Source: JAEUHO01 sp046350655
GTDB taxonomy: Bacteria; Planctomycetota; PLA2; JAEUHO01
Length of the DNA stretch: 64,000 nt
Direction of reading: 5' to 3'
Assembly: GCA_046350655.1 (NCBI GenBank)
Contig: JAXMAB010000009.1
Span: 1 to 64,000, forward strand
The translations under genes and the position numbers were made by a program. The notes beneath the pieces are model-generated. The model was not told where the DNA came from. It did not search any database and saw only the letters and a program-made list of their open reading frames with translations. Each line of letters opens with the position of its first letter. Within the stretch, counting starts at the first letter, position 1. Below, piece by piece: positions 17,105 through 25,266 of the stretch.

Positions 17105-18505
17105 CTACTTGCCCCGGCCGTCCGTGGGGGGCGCCGCGTCGTCGCCGGTCGTCGGGCGCGGGGTCACGGGCACGACGGGCGGCGTGGTCGAGCGGCGCAG
17201 GAAGAGCAGCGCGAAACACGTCTGGACGAGCGGGCTCTCGTGCTCGTCGGTGACGTTCATCGTGCCCTTCTGCCCCTCCCAGTGGCCGTCGGCGCCCTGC
17301 GCGCCGAGCAGGAAGGCCGCGCCCTCGCGGTACCAGTCGTGTTTGCCGACGTGGTCGAAGCCCGTGAGCGAGCCCACGCGCTCGAGGCCGTAGAGGTAGT
17401 AGAGGTGCCAGGGCGCGCCGCCCGCGGGGAACGTGGGGTTCGCCTCGACGGTGAAGACCTCCGCGAGCCAGACGAGGCCGTCGAGCATGCCGGCGTCGAG
17501 GCGGTGGGAGGCCTCGGGGGTCAGCTTGCCGGCCTCCGCCAGCCGCTCCTTCACGATGGCGAGGGCGGCGATGCCCGCGGTGGTCATGGAGCCCGTCGCG
17601 AGCGAGGTCGGGCCGTCGGGCGTGTAGCGCCAGCCGCGGGCCTTGCGCTTGCCGCCGGACCGCCAGCGCGGCACCTCGTCGGCGCCCGGCTCCCACGCGT
17701 CGTTCTCGAGCCAGAGCTCGCCGTCGAGGCCGTCCTTCTCCTGGTCGCCCAGCACGAACGCCATGGCCCGCGTCCACACCTCGGGCGGGACCGCCGCGCC
17801 GCACCGCGCCGCGGCGTTGAGCCCGAGCAGCGCGTACTGCGTGTTCGACATCTCGGCGTCGCCGGCGGGCGCGCCCGACTCGATGCCCGGGTAGCGCCAG
17901 CCGCCCGGCTTCGCGACCTGCGTGCGGACGAGGAACTTCGCGAGCTCGTCCACGAGGGCCGCGATCGGCGCGGGGTACTTGCACGGCGTCTTCTTGCGGG
18001 TGACCGTCGTCCCGTACCGTCCGCGCGCGACGTCGGTCTCGTCCTTCGCCTCCGGGTGGTACATCGCCTCGAACGCGAGCAGCAGCACCGAGGCCGGGTA
18101 GACGAGGACCTTCTTGAGGCCCTTCATCTTCGCGTAGTCGGCGAGGCACCAGGTCCGGGCCTTCTCGAGGGCCTTGTCGTCGGCCGGCACGCCGCACTTC
18201 GCGAGCGTCAGCATCGCCAGCGCGTTGACGCCGAGGTCCATCGGGTCGTACTGGTTCGCGGCGAGCCGGTCGCCGTAGGCCGGGAACGCGCCCGTGGACT
18301 TCTGCCGCTTCCGCACCCAGGCGACGCCCTTGTCGATCGCGTCGTTCACCTTCGCGTCGAACGCGCGGCGCTCCGCGAGCGCGGCCTCCTTCGCGGCGGC
18401 GGCCTTCGCCTTGCGCGCCTCGTCGTCGGGGGCGTCCGCGGCACGGGCCGCGTGGAGCGGGAGCAGGGCCAGCAGCAGGAGGGCGGCGCGGCGGGGGAGG
18501 GCCAT
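17105..18505 (-). CDS. Secreted squalene-cyclase/prenyltransferase-repeat protein
   Basis: 466 residues: signal peptide (LLLLALLPLHAARA), a charged Lys/Ala/Glu helical region to about residue 50, then toroid repeats (KSTGAFPAYGD, GGWRYPGIESG, GWRYTPDGPTS, ADGHWEGQKG are the QW-like turns) up to about 445 and a Pro-rich tail. No DxDD cyclase motif is visible. It is the same broad class as the product of 4278-5459 but longer and not obviously a recent duplicate. TAGAGT (18512-18517, minus strand) stands six bases before the ATG, so the mRNA is probably leaderless. Function unknown. Confidence 0.8.
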   Translation of the reverse strand: MALPRRAALLLLALLPLHAARAADAPDDEARKAKAAAAKEAALAERRAFDAKVNDAIDKGVAWVRKRQKSTGAFPAYGDRLAANQYDPMDLGVNALAMLTLAKCGVPADDKALEKARTWCLADYAKMKGLKKVLVYPASVLLLAFEAMYHPEAKDETDVARGRYGTTVTRKKTPCKYPAPIAALVDELAKFLVRTQVAKPGGWRYPGIESGAPAGDAEMSNTQYALLGLNAAARCGAAVPPEVWTRAMAFVLGDQEKDGLDGELWLENDAWEPGADEVPRWRSGGKRKARGWRYTPDGPTSLATGSMTTAGIAALAIVKERLAEAGKLTPEASHRLDAGMLDGLVWLAEVFTVEANPTFPAGGAPWHLYYLYGLERVGSLTGFDHVGKHDWYREGAAFLLGAQGADGHWEGQKGTMNVTDEHESPLVQTCFALLFLRRSTTPPVVPVTPRPTTGDDAAPPTDGRGK

Positions 18506-18517
18506 GGCCCGACTCTA
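18506..18517 (-). promoter_or_regulatory. Leaderless-type promoter of the terpene-cyclase-like gene
   Basis: Minus strand TAGAGT (18512-18517) and a six-base spacer before ATG 18505. No ribosome-binding site. Confidence 0.55.
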
Positions 18518-18588
18518 CTCCCGGCGCGCCCGCGACCCCACGGCCCCGGGCGGCGCGGGCCGCCGGCGTCGCGGCGCCGTGCCCGGGG

Positions 18589-18963
18589 TCAGGCGGGCGG
18601 CCGCGCGGGCGGCGCGGGACGCGGCCCCGACGCCTGCGCCAGCGCGCGGCGGCGCCGCTCGGCCAGGAGCACGTACGTCAGCGCCACGGCGAGCACGCCC
18701 ACCGGCAGGCCGGGGACGAGCTTCCCCGTCACGGTGACGCGCTGGGCCATCGCGAGCGCGGTGACGAAGCAGAGGGCGATCGCCGGGAGGATGGCGGCCC
18801 GGCGCCCGGCCCACATCGCGGCGCCGCAGCCCACCAGGCCGAGGCCGATCGCGCCGCCGGAGCCGGCGGACGCGACGCTGCCCTTGAGCCCCCCGATCAC
18901 GCCCCCCGCGAGGACGAGGACGCCGAAGACGAGGACCATGGCGGAGAGGCGGCGGTCGTTCAT
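18589..18963 (-). CDS. TMEM14-family small membrane protein
   Basis: 124 residues with four hydrophobic segments and the glycine-rich turns typical of the family (GGVIGGLKGSVASAGSGG; GLGLVGCGAAMWAGRR). Eukaryotic TMEM14 members reside in mitochondria or other membranes; bacterial ones have no assigned role. TACGAC (18970-18975, minus strand) lies six bases before the ATG, again leaderless-like. It is separated by 83 bases from the following minus-strand gene. Confidence 0.75.
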   Translation of the reverse strand: MNDRRLSAMVLVFGVLVLAGGVIGGLKGSVASAGSGGAIGLGLVGCGAAMWAGRRAAILPAIALCFVTALAMAQRVTVTGKLVPGLPVGVLAVALTYVLLAERRRRALAQASGPRPAPPARPPA

Positions 18964-18975
18964 GCCGTAGTCGTA
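18964..18975 (-). promoter_or_regulatory. Leaderless-type promoter of the TMEM14 gene
   Basis: Minus strand TACGAC (18970-18975), six-base spacer, ATG 18963. Confidence 0.5.
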
Positions 18976-19090
18976 CCGGACCGGTCGGGGGCCGACGAGG
19001 GAACGCGGCGCGGGTCGGCCGGACCGGGCCGACGGGGGCGGGCCCCGGGGGCGGGGGACGGGGTTGGTAGTGTCCCGCGCGGAGGTGATC

Positions 19091-21103
19091 GTGACCGCGA
19101 ACGAGGCCCTGACCCGCAAGGCGATCGACACGATCCGCACCCTCGCGATGGACGCGGTCGAGGCCGCGCGGTCGGGCCACCCCGGCACGCCCATGGCGCT
19201 GGCGCCGCTCGCCGTCGCGCTGTGGACCCGCGTGATGGCGTACGACCCGCGCGACCCCGCGTGGCCCGACCGCGACCGGTTCGTGCTCTCGGCGGGCCAC
19301 GCGAGCATGCTGCAGTACGCGGCGCTGCACCTCGCGGGATACGACCTCTCGCTCGACGACCTGAAGGCGTTCCGCCAGTGGGGGAGCAAGACGCCGGGCC
19401 ACCCCGAGGTCCACGACGTCCCGGGCGTCGAGACGACGACCGGGCCGCTGGGCCAGGGGATCTCGACGGCGGTGGGCCTCGCGTTGGCGGAGCGGATGCT
19501 CGCCGCCCGGTTCAACAAGCCGGGCCACGAGATCGTCGACCACCACACGTGGGTGATCGCGGGCGACGGCGACCTGATGGAGGGCGTGTCCGCCGAGGCG
19601 TGCTCGCTCGCCGGCCACTGGGGGCTCGGCAAGCTCGTCGTCTTCTACGACGACAACAAGATCACGATCGACGGCACGACGGACGTGTCGTTCACCGAGG
19701 ACGTCGGCAAGCGCTTCGAGGCGTACGGCTGGCACGTGCTGCGGGTCGGCGACGCCGCGACGGTGGACGACCTCGTCGCGGCCGCCGAGGCCGGCCGGCG
19801 CGAGACGACGCGGCCGACGCTCGTGATGGTGCGCACGCACATCGGCTTCGGCAGCCCGAACAAGCAGGACTCGCCGAAGGCCCACGGCGAGCCGCTCGGC
19901 AAGGACGAGATCCGGCTCACCAAGCGCGCGTACGGCTGGCCGGAGGACGCGTCGTTCCTCGTCCCCGACGACGTGCGGGCGTGGTTCGCCGACGCGGGCC
20001 GCCGCGCCGCGGCGAAGGCGACGGCGTGGCGCGCGCGGCTCGCGGCCTACCGCGCCGCGTTCCCCGCCGACGCGGCCGCGCTCGAGGCGGCGCTCGCGGG
20101 CGCGCCGCTGCCGGCGGACCTCGACGCGGCGCTCGCGGGCGTCGGGGCCGACGGCAAGCCCGTCGCGACGCGGAAGGCGTCGGCGGCGGCGATCCAGGTG
20201 CTCGGCGCGAAGGTGCCGACGCTGGTCGGCGGCAGCGCCGACCTCGCCGGCAGCAACGGCACGACCATCGCGGGCTCGCCGGTCGTGCAGCGCGGCGCGT
20301 ACGGCGGCCGCAACCTCGCGTTCGGCGTGCGCGAGCACGCGATGGGGGCCGTCTGCAACGGGCTCGCGCTCCACGGCGGCTTCCGGCCGTTCTGCGGCAC
20401 GTTCCTCGTGTTCAGCGACTTCCTGCGGCCCGCGATCCGGCTCGCCGCGCTGCAGCGCCTCGGCGTCGTGTACGTCTTCACGCACGACTCGATCGGGCTC
20501 GGCGAGGACGGGCCGACGCACCAGCCGGTCGAGCACCTCGCGGCGCTCCGCTCGATCCCGGGCGTCACCGTCTTCCGCCCGGCCGACGCGGTCGAGACCG
20601 CCGCGGCGTGGCGGCTCGCCCTCGAGGCGGGCCGGCCCGTGGCCCTCGCGCTCTCCCGGCAGGACCTCGCGCCGCTCCCGGTGCCCCGGCGCGTCGCCGT
20701 CGAGGGCGCCGCGCGCGGCGGGTACGTCGTGCTCGACGCGCCGTCGCCCGCGGTCGTGCTCGTCGCGTCGGGGTCGGAGGTCGGCGTGGCCCTCGGCGCC
20801 GCGCAACGGCTCGCGACGAAGGGCGTCGCGGCGCGGGTGGTGTCGATGCCGAGCCTGTGCCGGTTCGGGGCCGAGTCGGCGGCGTACCGCGAGGCGGTCG
20901 TCCCGCGGGGGCTCCCGGCGGTCGTCGTCGAGGCGGCGACGTCGTTCGGGTGGCACCGGTTCGTCGGCCCGGACGCCGCGTTCGTGACCATGGAGCGCTT
21001 CGGCGCCAGCGCGCCCGCGCCGCGGCTGTTCGAGGAGTTCGGGTTCACGCCCGACCACGTGGCGCGCGTCGCCGAGCAGGCGATCGCGGCGCGCCGGGGC
21101 TGA
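19091..21103 (+). CDS. tkt: Transketolase
   Basis: 670 residues, the normal length. It interconverts sugar phosphates in the pentose-phosphate pathway with thiamine diphosphate. The N-terminal part shows AARSGHPGTPMALAP, the GPLGQGIS loop and the ThDP-binding GDGDLMEG...DDNKITIDG segment; the middle domain carries GTFLVFSDF and THDSIGLGEDGPTHQPVE; the C-terminal domain starts near residue 545. GTG 19091 is chosen over GTG 19085 because GGAGG (19080-19084) has proper spacing to it. TAGTGT (19068-19073) is the likely -10. It appears to stand alone. Confidence 0.96.
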   Translation: MTANEALTRKAIDTIRTLAMDAVEAARSGHPGTPMALAPLAVALWTRVMAYDPRDPAWPDRDRFVLSAGHASMLQYAALHLAGYDLSLDDLKAFRQWGSKTPGHPEVHDVPGVETTTGPLGQGISTAVGLALAERMLAARFNKPGHEIVDHHTWVIAGDGDLMEGVSAEACSLAGHWGLGKLVVFYDDNKITIDGTTDVSFTEDVGKRFEAYGWHVLRVGDAATVDDLVAAAEAGRRETTRPTLVMVRTHIGFGSPNKQDSPKAHGEPLGKDEIRLTKRAYGWPEDASFLVPDDVRAWFADAGRRAAAKATAWRARLAAYRAAFPADAAALEAALAGAPLPADLDAALAGVGADGKPVATRKASAAAIQVLGAKVPTLVGGSADLAGSNGTTIAGSPVVQRGAYGGRNLAFGVREHAMGAVCNGLALHGGFRPFCGTFLVFSDFLRPAIRLAALQRLGVVYVFTHDSIGLGEDGPTHQPVEHLAALRSIPGVTVFRPADAVETAAAWRLALEAGRPVALALSRQDLAPLPVPRRVAVEGAARGGYVVLDAPSPAVVLVASGSEVGVALGAAQRLATKGVAARVVSMPSLCRFGAESAAYREAVVPRGLPAVVVEAATSFGWHRFVGPDAAFVTMERFGASAPAPRLFEEFGFTPDHVARVAEQAIAARRG

Positions 21104-21353
21104 TCCGGCGGCCGGCGGGGCCGCGCCCGGGCCCGCCGGCCGCCCGCCGGCCGCCCGCCGGGCGCGCCGGGGTGCGCCGGCCCCCCGATCCCCGGGGGAC
21201 GCGGGTCCCGGGGGGGCCCCGGTGGGCTTCGCGCACATCCCGGTGCAGGCCCCCCCGACCCGGATCATCCCCCCCTTCGGTGTCGGCCCCACGGCGGCAC
21301 CGCGCCCTGCGGGGGGCCCTTCCGCCCGCGTTCCCTCGGAGACCGACATCTTG

Positions 21354-22337
21354 ATGCGCCGACTCCTCGCCGCCGCGGCCCTCGCCGTGGTCACGAGCGC
21401 CTTCCTCGCCGCCGACGCGCGGGCGGAGGGCCACAACCTGACGGGCCAGCCGGCGCCCGAGATCTACGTCCAGCAGGGGCTCTACACGCTGCCCACCGGC
21501 GTGACGCTGCAGTCGTTCCGCGGCCGCCCGGTGGTGCTGAAGTTCTTCTTCACGAACTGCCCGGCCTGCCGCGAGTCGCTGCCGGAGTTCGAGCGGCTGT
21601 TCCGCCAGTACGGCACCCGCGCGCAGTTCATCGCGGTCGCCTACGACAACCGCTACGCGGTCGAGTCGATGTGGCGCCGCATGGGCTACACGATGCCCAT
21701 CGCGATCGACGAGTACGGCCTCACGGCGCAGCGCTACGGCATCACGACCTACCCGACGTCCTACCTCGTGGGCGCGGACGGCGTGGTGCGCTCGTACGAC
21801 GTGGTCACCGGCGGGCTGATCGAGCGCGAACTCGCGCGCGCCGGTGTCGTCGCCCCCGCCGTCGCCGCGTCGTCGGCCGGGACCGCGTCGAACCCGTCGG
21901 TCACGCCGGCGATCGGCGCCGCCCCGACGAACCTCGGCGGCCCGTCGGCGCCCGTCGCGGCCGGTGGCGGCGAGCGCAACGTCGCCGAGCTCGGCGAGAT
22001 CCCGTCCGCCCTCACGGGCGTCGCCGACGCCGCCCGTCAGAACGACTACGGGGCGGTGCTGCGCATCGTCCAGAAGCACCTGGACGCGGCCACGGACACG
22101 ACCGAGGTCGTCCAGGCGGCGAACCGGATCGAGGCGATCGCCATCCAGCGGAGCGAGCGCCGCAAGGCCAAGATCCAGGAGCGCTGGAAGCTCGGCGACC
22201 AGATCGGCGCCTACGACCAGATCGGCGTGATGATCGAGGACTTCCGCGGCACCAGCCTCGAGCGTTCGCTCAAGGAGTGGTCCGAGCGCGTGAAGGCCGA
22301 CCTCGTCGCCCGCCACGTGATCGCCTCGTCGCGCTGA
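21354..22337 (+). CDS. Secreted thioredoxin-fold protein (TlpA-like) with helical C-terminal domain
   Basis: 327 residues: signal peptide to about 24, a TlpA/AhpC-TSA-type thioredoxin domain to about 170 with the active-site pair Cys69-Pro-Ala-Cys72 (FFFTNCPACRESLPEF) and a YPTSYLVG cis-Pro strand, an Ala/Ser/Pro linker, then a helical domain from about 205. It should act as an envelope thiol-disulfide reductase. It is paralogous to the next gene over the whole length, including the start of the C-terminal domain (LGEIPSALTGV here, LGAIPAGLEGV there). The two are 41 bases apart and likely co-transcribed, upstream of a Cys-rich lipoprotein. Confidence 0.85.
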   Translation: MRRLLAAAALAVVTSAFLAADARAEGHNLTGQPAPEIYVQQGLYTLPTGVTLQSFRGRPVVLKFFFTNCPACRESLPEFERLFRQYGTRAQFIAVAYDNRYAVESMWRRMGYTMPIAIDEYGLTAQRYGITTYPTSYLVGADGVVRSYDVVTGGLIERELARAGVVAPAVAASSAGTASNPSVTPAIGAAPTNLGGPSAPVAAGGGERNVAELGEIPSALTGVADAARQNDYGAVLRIVQKHLDAATDTTEVVQAANRIEAIAIQRSERRKAKIQERWKLGDQIGAYDQIGVMIEDFRGTSLERSLKEWSERVKADLVARHVIASSR

Positions 22338-22378
22338 CCCGCCCGCGTCCCCCGCACCCCCGTTCCCGGAGCGTCCCC

Positions 22379-23194
22379 ATGCGTCTGCGCCTGCTCGCGC
22401 TCGCCCTCGCGTTCGCTTCCTTCGCACCCTCCGCGCCCGCCCGTGCCGGCGGCGGCACCGTCCTCGACGGCCAGGCCGCGCCCGAGCTCGCGCTGGCCGA
22501 CGGCCTCAACGGCGCGAACGCCCAGACGACGATCGCGTCGCTGCGCGGCAAGGTCGTGTGCCTCAAGTTCTGGCTCACCGGCTGCCCGGTGTGCCGCGGC
22601 ACGCTCCCCGAGTTCCAGCGGATCCACGAGCGGTACGGCCGCTCCGGGGTCGTCTGCCTCGGCGTCGTGATCGACAACGCGGACGGCGTGCGCGGCTACC
22701 TGCGCGAGGCCGGCTGGACGTTCGCGGTCGGGTGCGACCCGGACGGCCGCAACGCGTCGCGCTACGGCGTGAACCGCTACCCGGCGGACTACGTGATCGG
22801 CGCCGACGGCGTCGTGCGCGCGAGCAACGGGTTCCCGAAGGACGTGATCGAGAGCGAGCTCCGCAAGGTGCGCGCGGCCGAGCTCGGCGCGATCCCGGCC
22901 GGGCTCGAGGGCGTCCGCGAGTCCGTCGAGGACGGCGACTACGGCGAGGCCCTGCGCCGCGCCGAGGCGGCCGGCAAGGCGCCGACGGCGTCGGCCGAGG
23001 TGAAGGCGTTCGTCGAGAAGGTCACGGGCATCGCGCGGACGCGCCAGGACAACCGCCTGGCCCGCGTGGACGCGCTGAAGGCCGCCGGCAAGCTGGTCGA
23101 GGCCAAGGCCGACGCCGAGCGCATCGTCACGGACTTCAAGGGCACGTCCCTCGAGGCCCGCGCCCGCGAGCGCCTCGAGAGCCTCTCGCGCTGA
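22379..23194 (+). CDS. Secreted thioredoxin-fold protein (TlpA-like), paralogue of 21354-22337
   Basis: 271 residues: signal peptide to about 23, TlpA-like thioredoxin fold with Cys69-Pro-Val-Cys72 (LTGCPVCRGTLPEF), cis-Pro strand YPADYVIG, then a helical C-terminal domain that aligns with its neighbour but without the low-complexity linker. The matching positions of the CxxC and the shared C-terminal domain point to tandem duplication. The different dipeptides between the cysteines (PA versus PV) could give different redox potentials. Likely an envelope reductase acting on disulfide-bonded proteins such as the next gene's product, which is inference from proximity. Confidence 0.85.
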   Translation: MRLRLLALALAFASFAPSAPARAGGGTVLDGQAAPELALADGLNGANAQTTIASLRGKVVCLKFWLTGCPVCRGTLPEFQRIHERYGRSGVVCLGVVIDNADGVRGYLREAGWTFAVGCDPDGRNASRYGVNRYPADYVIGADGVVRASNGFPKDVIESELRKVRAAELGAIPAGLEGVRESVEDGDYGEALRRAEAAGKAPTASAEVKAFVEKVTGIARTRQDNRLARVDALKAAGKLVEAKADAERIVTDFKGTSLEARARERLESLSR

Positions 23195-23305
23195 CCGCAG
23201 GGGCCGGCGACCTCGCCGGCCCACGGCGGCCCGTTCCCTCGACGGCGCGGCGTTCCGCCACCGCCGGACGTGGCACGCCGCGACGGCGCCCGAAGGCGCC
23301 GACCC

Positions 23306-23429
23306 GGGGGACTGCGAGGCCCGTGCGCCCGCAGCCCTCGGTTCGGCGTCCGGGGCCGCCCTCCGGGCCCCGAGACGCAGCCGTCCCACGGTTCCGGGGG
23401 CCGACGGCCACCGGGCCTCGCGGTCCCCC
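23306..23429. repeat. Repeat A, inverted pair (23306-23323 and 23411-23429)
   Basis: GGGGGACTGCGAGGCCCG at 23306-23323 is mirrored by CCGGGCCTCGCGGTCCCCC at 23411-23429, an inverted pair enclosing about 87 bases. The same motif occurs at many other sites in the window. The surrounding stretch 23195-23508 holds no gene; the promoter of the next gene lies at its right edge. Confidence 0.75.
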
Positions 23430-23508
23430 GCGCCCGACCGCATCCCCCGGACGGTGCGTCGGAACGTCGAAGTTCAGTTGGGGCGTACCCCATCCGACCG
23501 GCAGGGGA

Positions 23509-23514
23509 TATACT
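23509..23514 (+). promoter_or_regulatory. -10 box (TATACT) upstream of the second Cys-rich lipoprotein gene
   Basis: TATACT is one of the best -10 hexamers in the window and gives a leader of about 47 bases to the ATG at 23568, which has a CGGAGGG ribosome-binding site. No clear -35 is present at 17 bases, so the promoter may rely on an extended -10 or an activator. Confidence 0.6.
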
Positions 23515-23567
23515 CCCCCGGTCGATCGGATCGCCGGGGGGCGTCCGTCCTCGGAGGGTTCGTGTCC

Positions 23568-24467
23568 ATGGGCCGTGCCACTCGTCCGTCCGTCCTCGGC
23601 GCGTTCGCACTCGCCGCCGTCGCCCTCTCGTCCTTCGTCGGCTGCCGCGCGGCCCCGCGCGGCCCGAACGCCGAGTACGTGGAGATCATGAAGGGCCGCC
23701 AGCCCTGCGACTGCAACGAGAAGGGGCCGTGGTGCGACTACCTCGGCGTGATGCGCGGCGAGATGCCGTGCCCGGCCTCGGGGCGCGGCACCTGCACGCC
23801 GGACTGCGGCTGCGCGCCGAAGCGGGACTGCGGGTGCGCGCCGAAGCCGGCGTGCGGTTGCGGGCCGATCTCGGCGGCGCCGACGACCGGGATGCCGGCC
23901 GGGGCGAAGCCCGGCGAGGCGTGGTGCCGCGTGCTCGTGCCCGCCGTCTACAAGGACGTGACGGAGCAGGTCACGACGGTGTGCGCGACGACCACGCAGG
24001 TGTGGGTCCCGCCCGTGTACGAGACGAAGGTGAAGCGCGTGCTCGTCCAGCCGGCGTGCACGACGTACCTCGAGATCCCCGGCGTGACGCGGTCCGTCGA
24101 GCGCTGCGAGACGTGCGGCCCGGCGCGCACCGAGACGCGCGCGACGACGAAGGCCGACGCCTGCGGCCGCTGCGTCACGACGTGCGAGACGGTCACGCTG
24201 CCGCCGGTGCAGCGGACGAGCCTCGACGAGGTGTGCATCCTCGAGCCGACGCGCCAGGCGGTGGTCGAGCCGGCGGTCTACACGACGCAGGTGTGCGAGG
24301 TCGAGGTGAAGCCCGGCCGCTGGGACACCGTCACGACGCCGCCGATCGTCGAGACCGTGACGAAGCGCGTCTGCGTCAGCCCCGAGCGCTGGGAGTGGAA
24401 GCAGAACCCGACGTGCACGGTCCCGACGCCCGCCCCGGCGGCGCCCTGCGCCCCGGCGACGAAGTAG
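23568..24467 (+). CDS. Cys-rich repeat lipoprotein (paralogue of 10238-11209)
   Basis: 299 residues with a lipoprotein signal ending SSFVGC. I count 25 cysteines. An N-terminal Cys cluster includes repeated CGCAPK units (DCGCAPKRDCGCAPK, ACGCGP), followed by PGEAWC and imperfect repeats on VPxVYxTxVxxV and a tail CVSPERWEW...NPTC...APCAP. The tail and PGEAWC are shared with the other Cys-rich lipoprotein, but the middle has diverged. Expected on the outer membrane or cell surface and probably disulfide-linked. It lies between two secreted TlpA-like proteins and a monoheme cytochrome, hinting that its thiol state is enzymatically managed. Confidence 0.75.
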   Translation: MGRATRPSVLGAFALAAVALSSFVGCRAAPRGPNAEYVEIMKGRQPCDCNEKGPWCDYLGVMRGEMPCPASGRGTCTPDCGCAPKRDCGCAPKPACGCGPISAAPTTGMPAGAKPGEAWCRVLVPAVYKDVTEQVTTVCATTTQVWVPPVYETKVKRVLVQPACTTYLEIPGVTRSVERCETCGPARTETRATTKADACGRCVTTCETVTLPPVQRTSLDEVCILEPTRQAVVEPAVYTTQVCEVEVKPGRWDTVTTPPIVETVTKRVCVSPERWEWKQNPTCTVPTPAPAAPCAPATK

Positions 24468-24513
24468 CCCGGATCCCACGCCCCCCGGAGTGCATCCAAG
24501 GGGGGGACGGCGA

Positions 24514-24536
24514 ACGGCGGCGCGAGGCGCCGCCGT
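24514..24536 (+). terminator. Hairpin after the second Cys-rich gene (weak terminator candidate)
   Basis: A 10-bp perfect stem ACGGCGGCGC / GCGCCGCCGT with a GAG loop, 47 bases after the stop. It is followed by C residues rather than T, so it is not a classical intrinsic terminator and might instead stabilise the mRNA end. Confidence 0.4.
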
Positions 24537-24632
24537 CCCCCGTGATCGTGGTCGCGTGACCCTGACCCCGTGATGGACCAACCCTTCGACCGTCGGTCCG
24601 GGCGCTCGCCGCGGACCCCTGGAGACCCCCTG

Positions 24633-25088
24633 ATGCGTCAGATCCTGCTCGGCGCGGGCGCGCTCGCGCTCGTCGCCTCCTGCTTCCTCGCGGCCCGCGA
24701 CGCCGTCGGCGAGGACCCCGCTCCGAAGCCCGTCGCCGCGATCAAGGACGTCATGCTCTCGATGAACGAGGGCGAGCAGAGCGTCGTCGGCCACCTCCGG
24801 GCCGACTTCGGCGGCACGCTGGACGACGACGGCTGGAAGGTCGCGAAGGCCCGCGCCACGATGCTGATGGAGGCCGCGAACCTCCTGTACGGCATGAAGC
24901 CGCCGCTGGGCGCCGACGACGCGGCGGGGCTCGCGAAGTGGAAGCAGCACGTGATGGACTACCGCGGCTGCGCCGACGCGGCCCGCGACGCGGCGGAGAA
25001 GAAGGACGCCGCCGCCGGCAAGGCCGCCATGATGTCGATGGCGAAGCGCTGCAAGGAGTGCCACGCGGACCACCGCAAGGAGGAGTAG
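24633..25088 (+). CDS. Secreted monoheme c-type cytochrome (cytochrome c'-like)
   Basis: 151 residues: signal peptide to about residue 27, a helical body, and one heme-attachment site CKECH at about 140-144 close to the C-terminus. A four-helix body with a C-terminal CxxCH is the layout of cytochrome c' and relatives, which bind small gases or carry electrons in the periplasm. Start ATG 24633 is preceded by GGAG. It follows the Cys-rich lipoprotein on the same strand; no oxidase or reductase is adjacent, so its partner is unknown. Confidence 0.75.
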   Translation: MRQILLGAGALALVASCFLAARDAVGEDPAPKPVAAIKDVMLSMNEGEQSVVGHLRADFGGTLDDDGWKVAKARATMLMEAANLLYGMKPPLGADDAAGLAKWKQHVMDYRGCADAARDAAEKKDAAAGKAAMMSMAKRCKECHADHRKEE

Positions 25089-25203
25089 CCGCGCGGCGTC
25101 ACGGCGGGCGCGGCGACGCGCCCGGTCCCGTGGGCTCCGACGACGGACGCTCGTCCGGCGTCACGCTCCGTCGAAACGCGCGATCGAAGCGCTCCATCGA
25201 AGA

Positions 25204-25242
25204 CGACGGCCGCCGTCCCGGGTCCCGGGGCGGCGGCCGTCG
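25204..25242. terminator. Long hairpin between convergent genes (possible bidirectional terminator)
   Basis: Arms CGACGGCCGCCG (25204-25215) and CGGCGGCCGTCG (25231-25242) pair perfectly, with a further CCCGGG inner element. It sits between the cytochrome gene and the convergent PpiC gene. Only three T residues follow on the plus strand, so efficiency is uncertain. Confidence 0.5.
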
Positions 25243-25266
25243 CGTTTCCGGGCGGGGGGGCGCCGG

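Noticed and set aside
24483..24540. Classical terminator after the second Cys-rich gene
   Set aside because: The hairpin is perfect but no T-run follows, so I list it only as a weak candidate.
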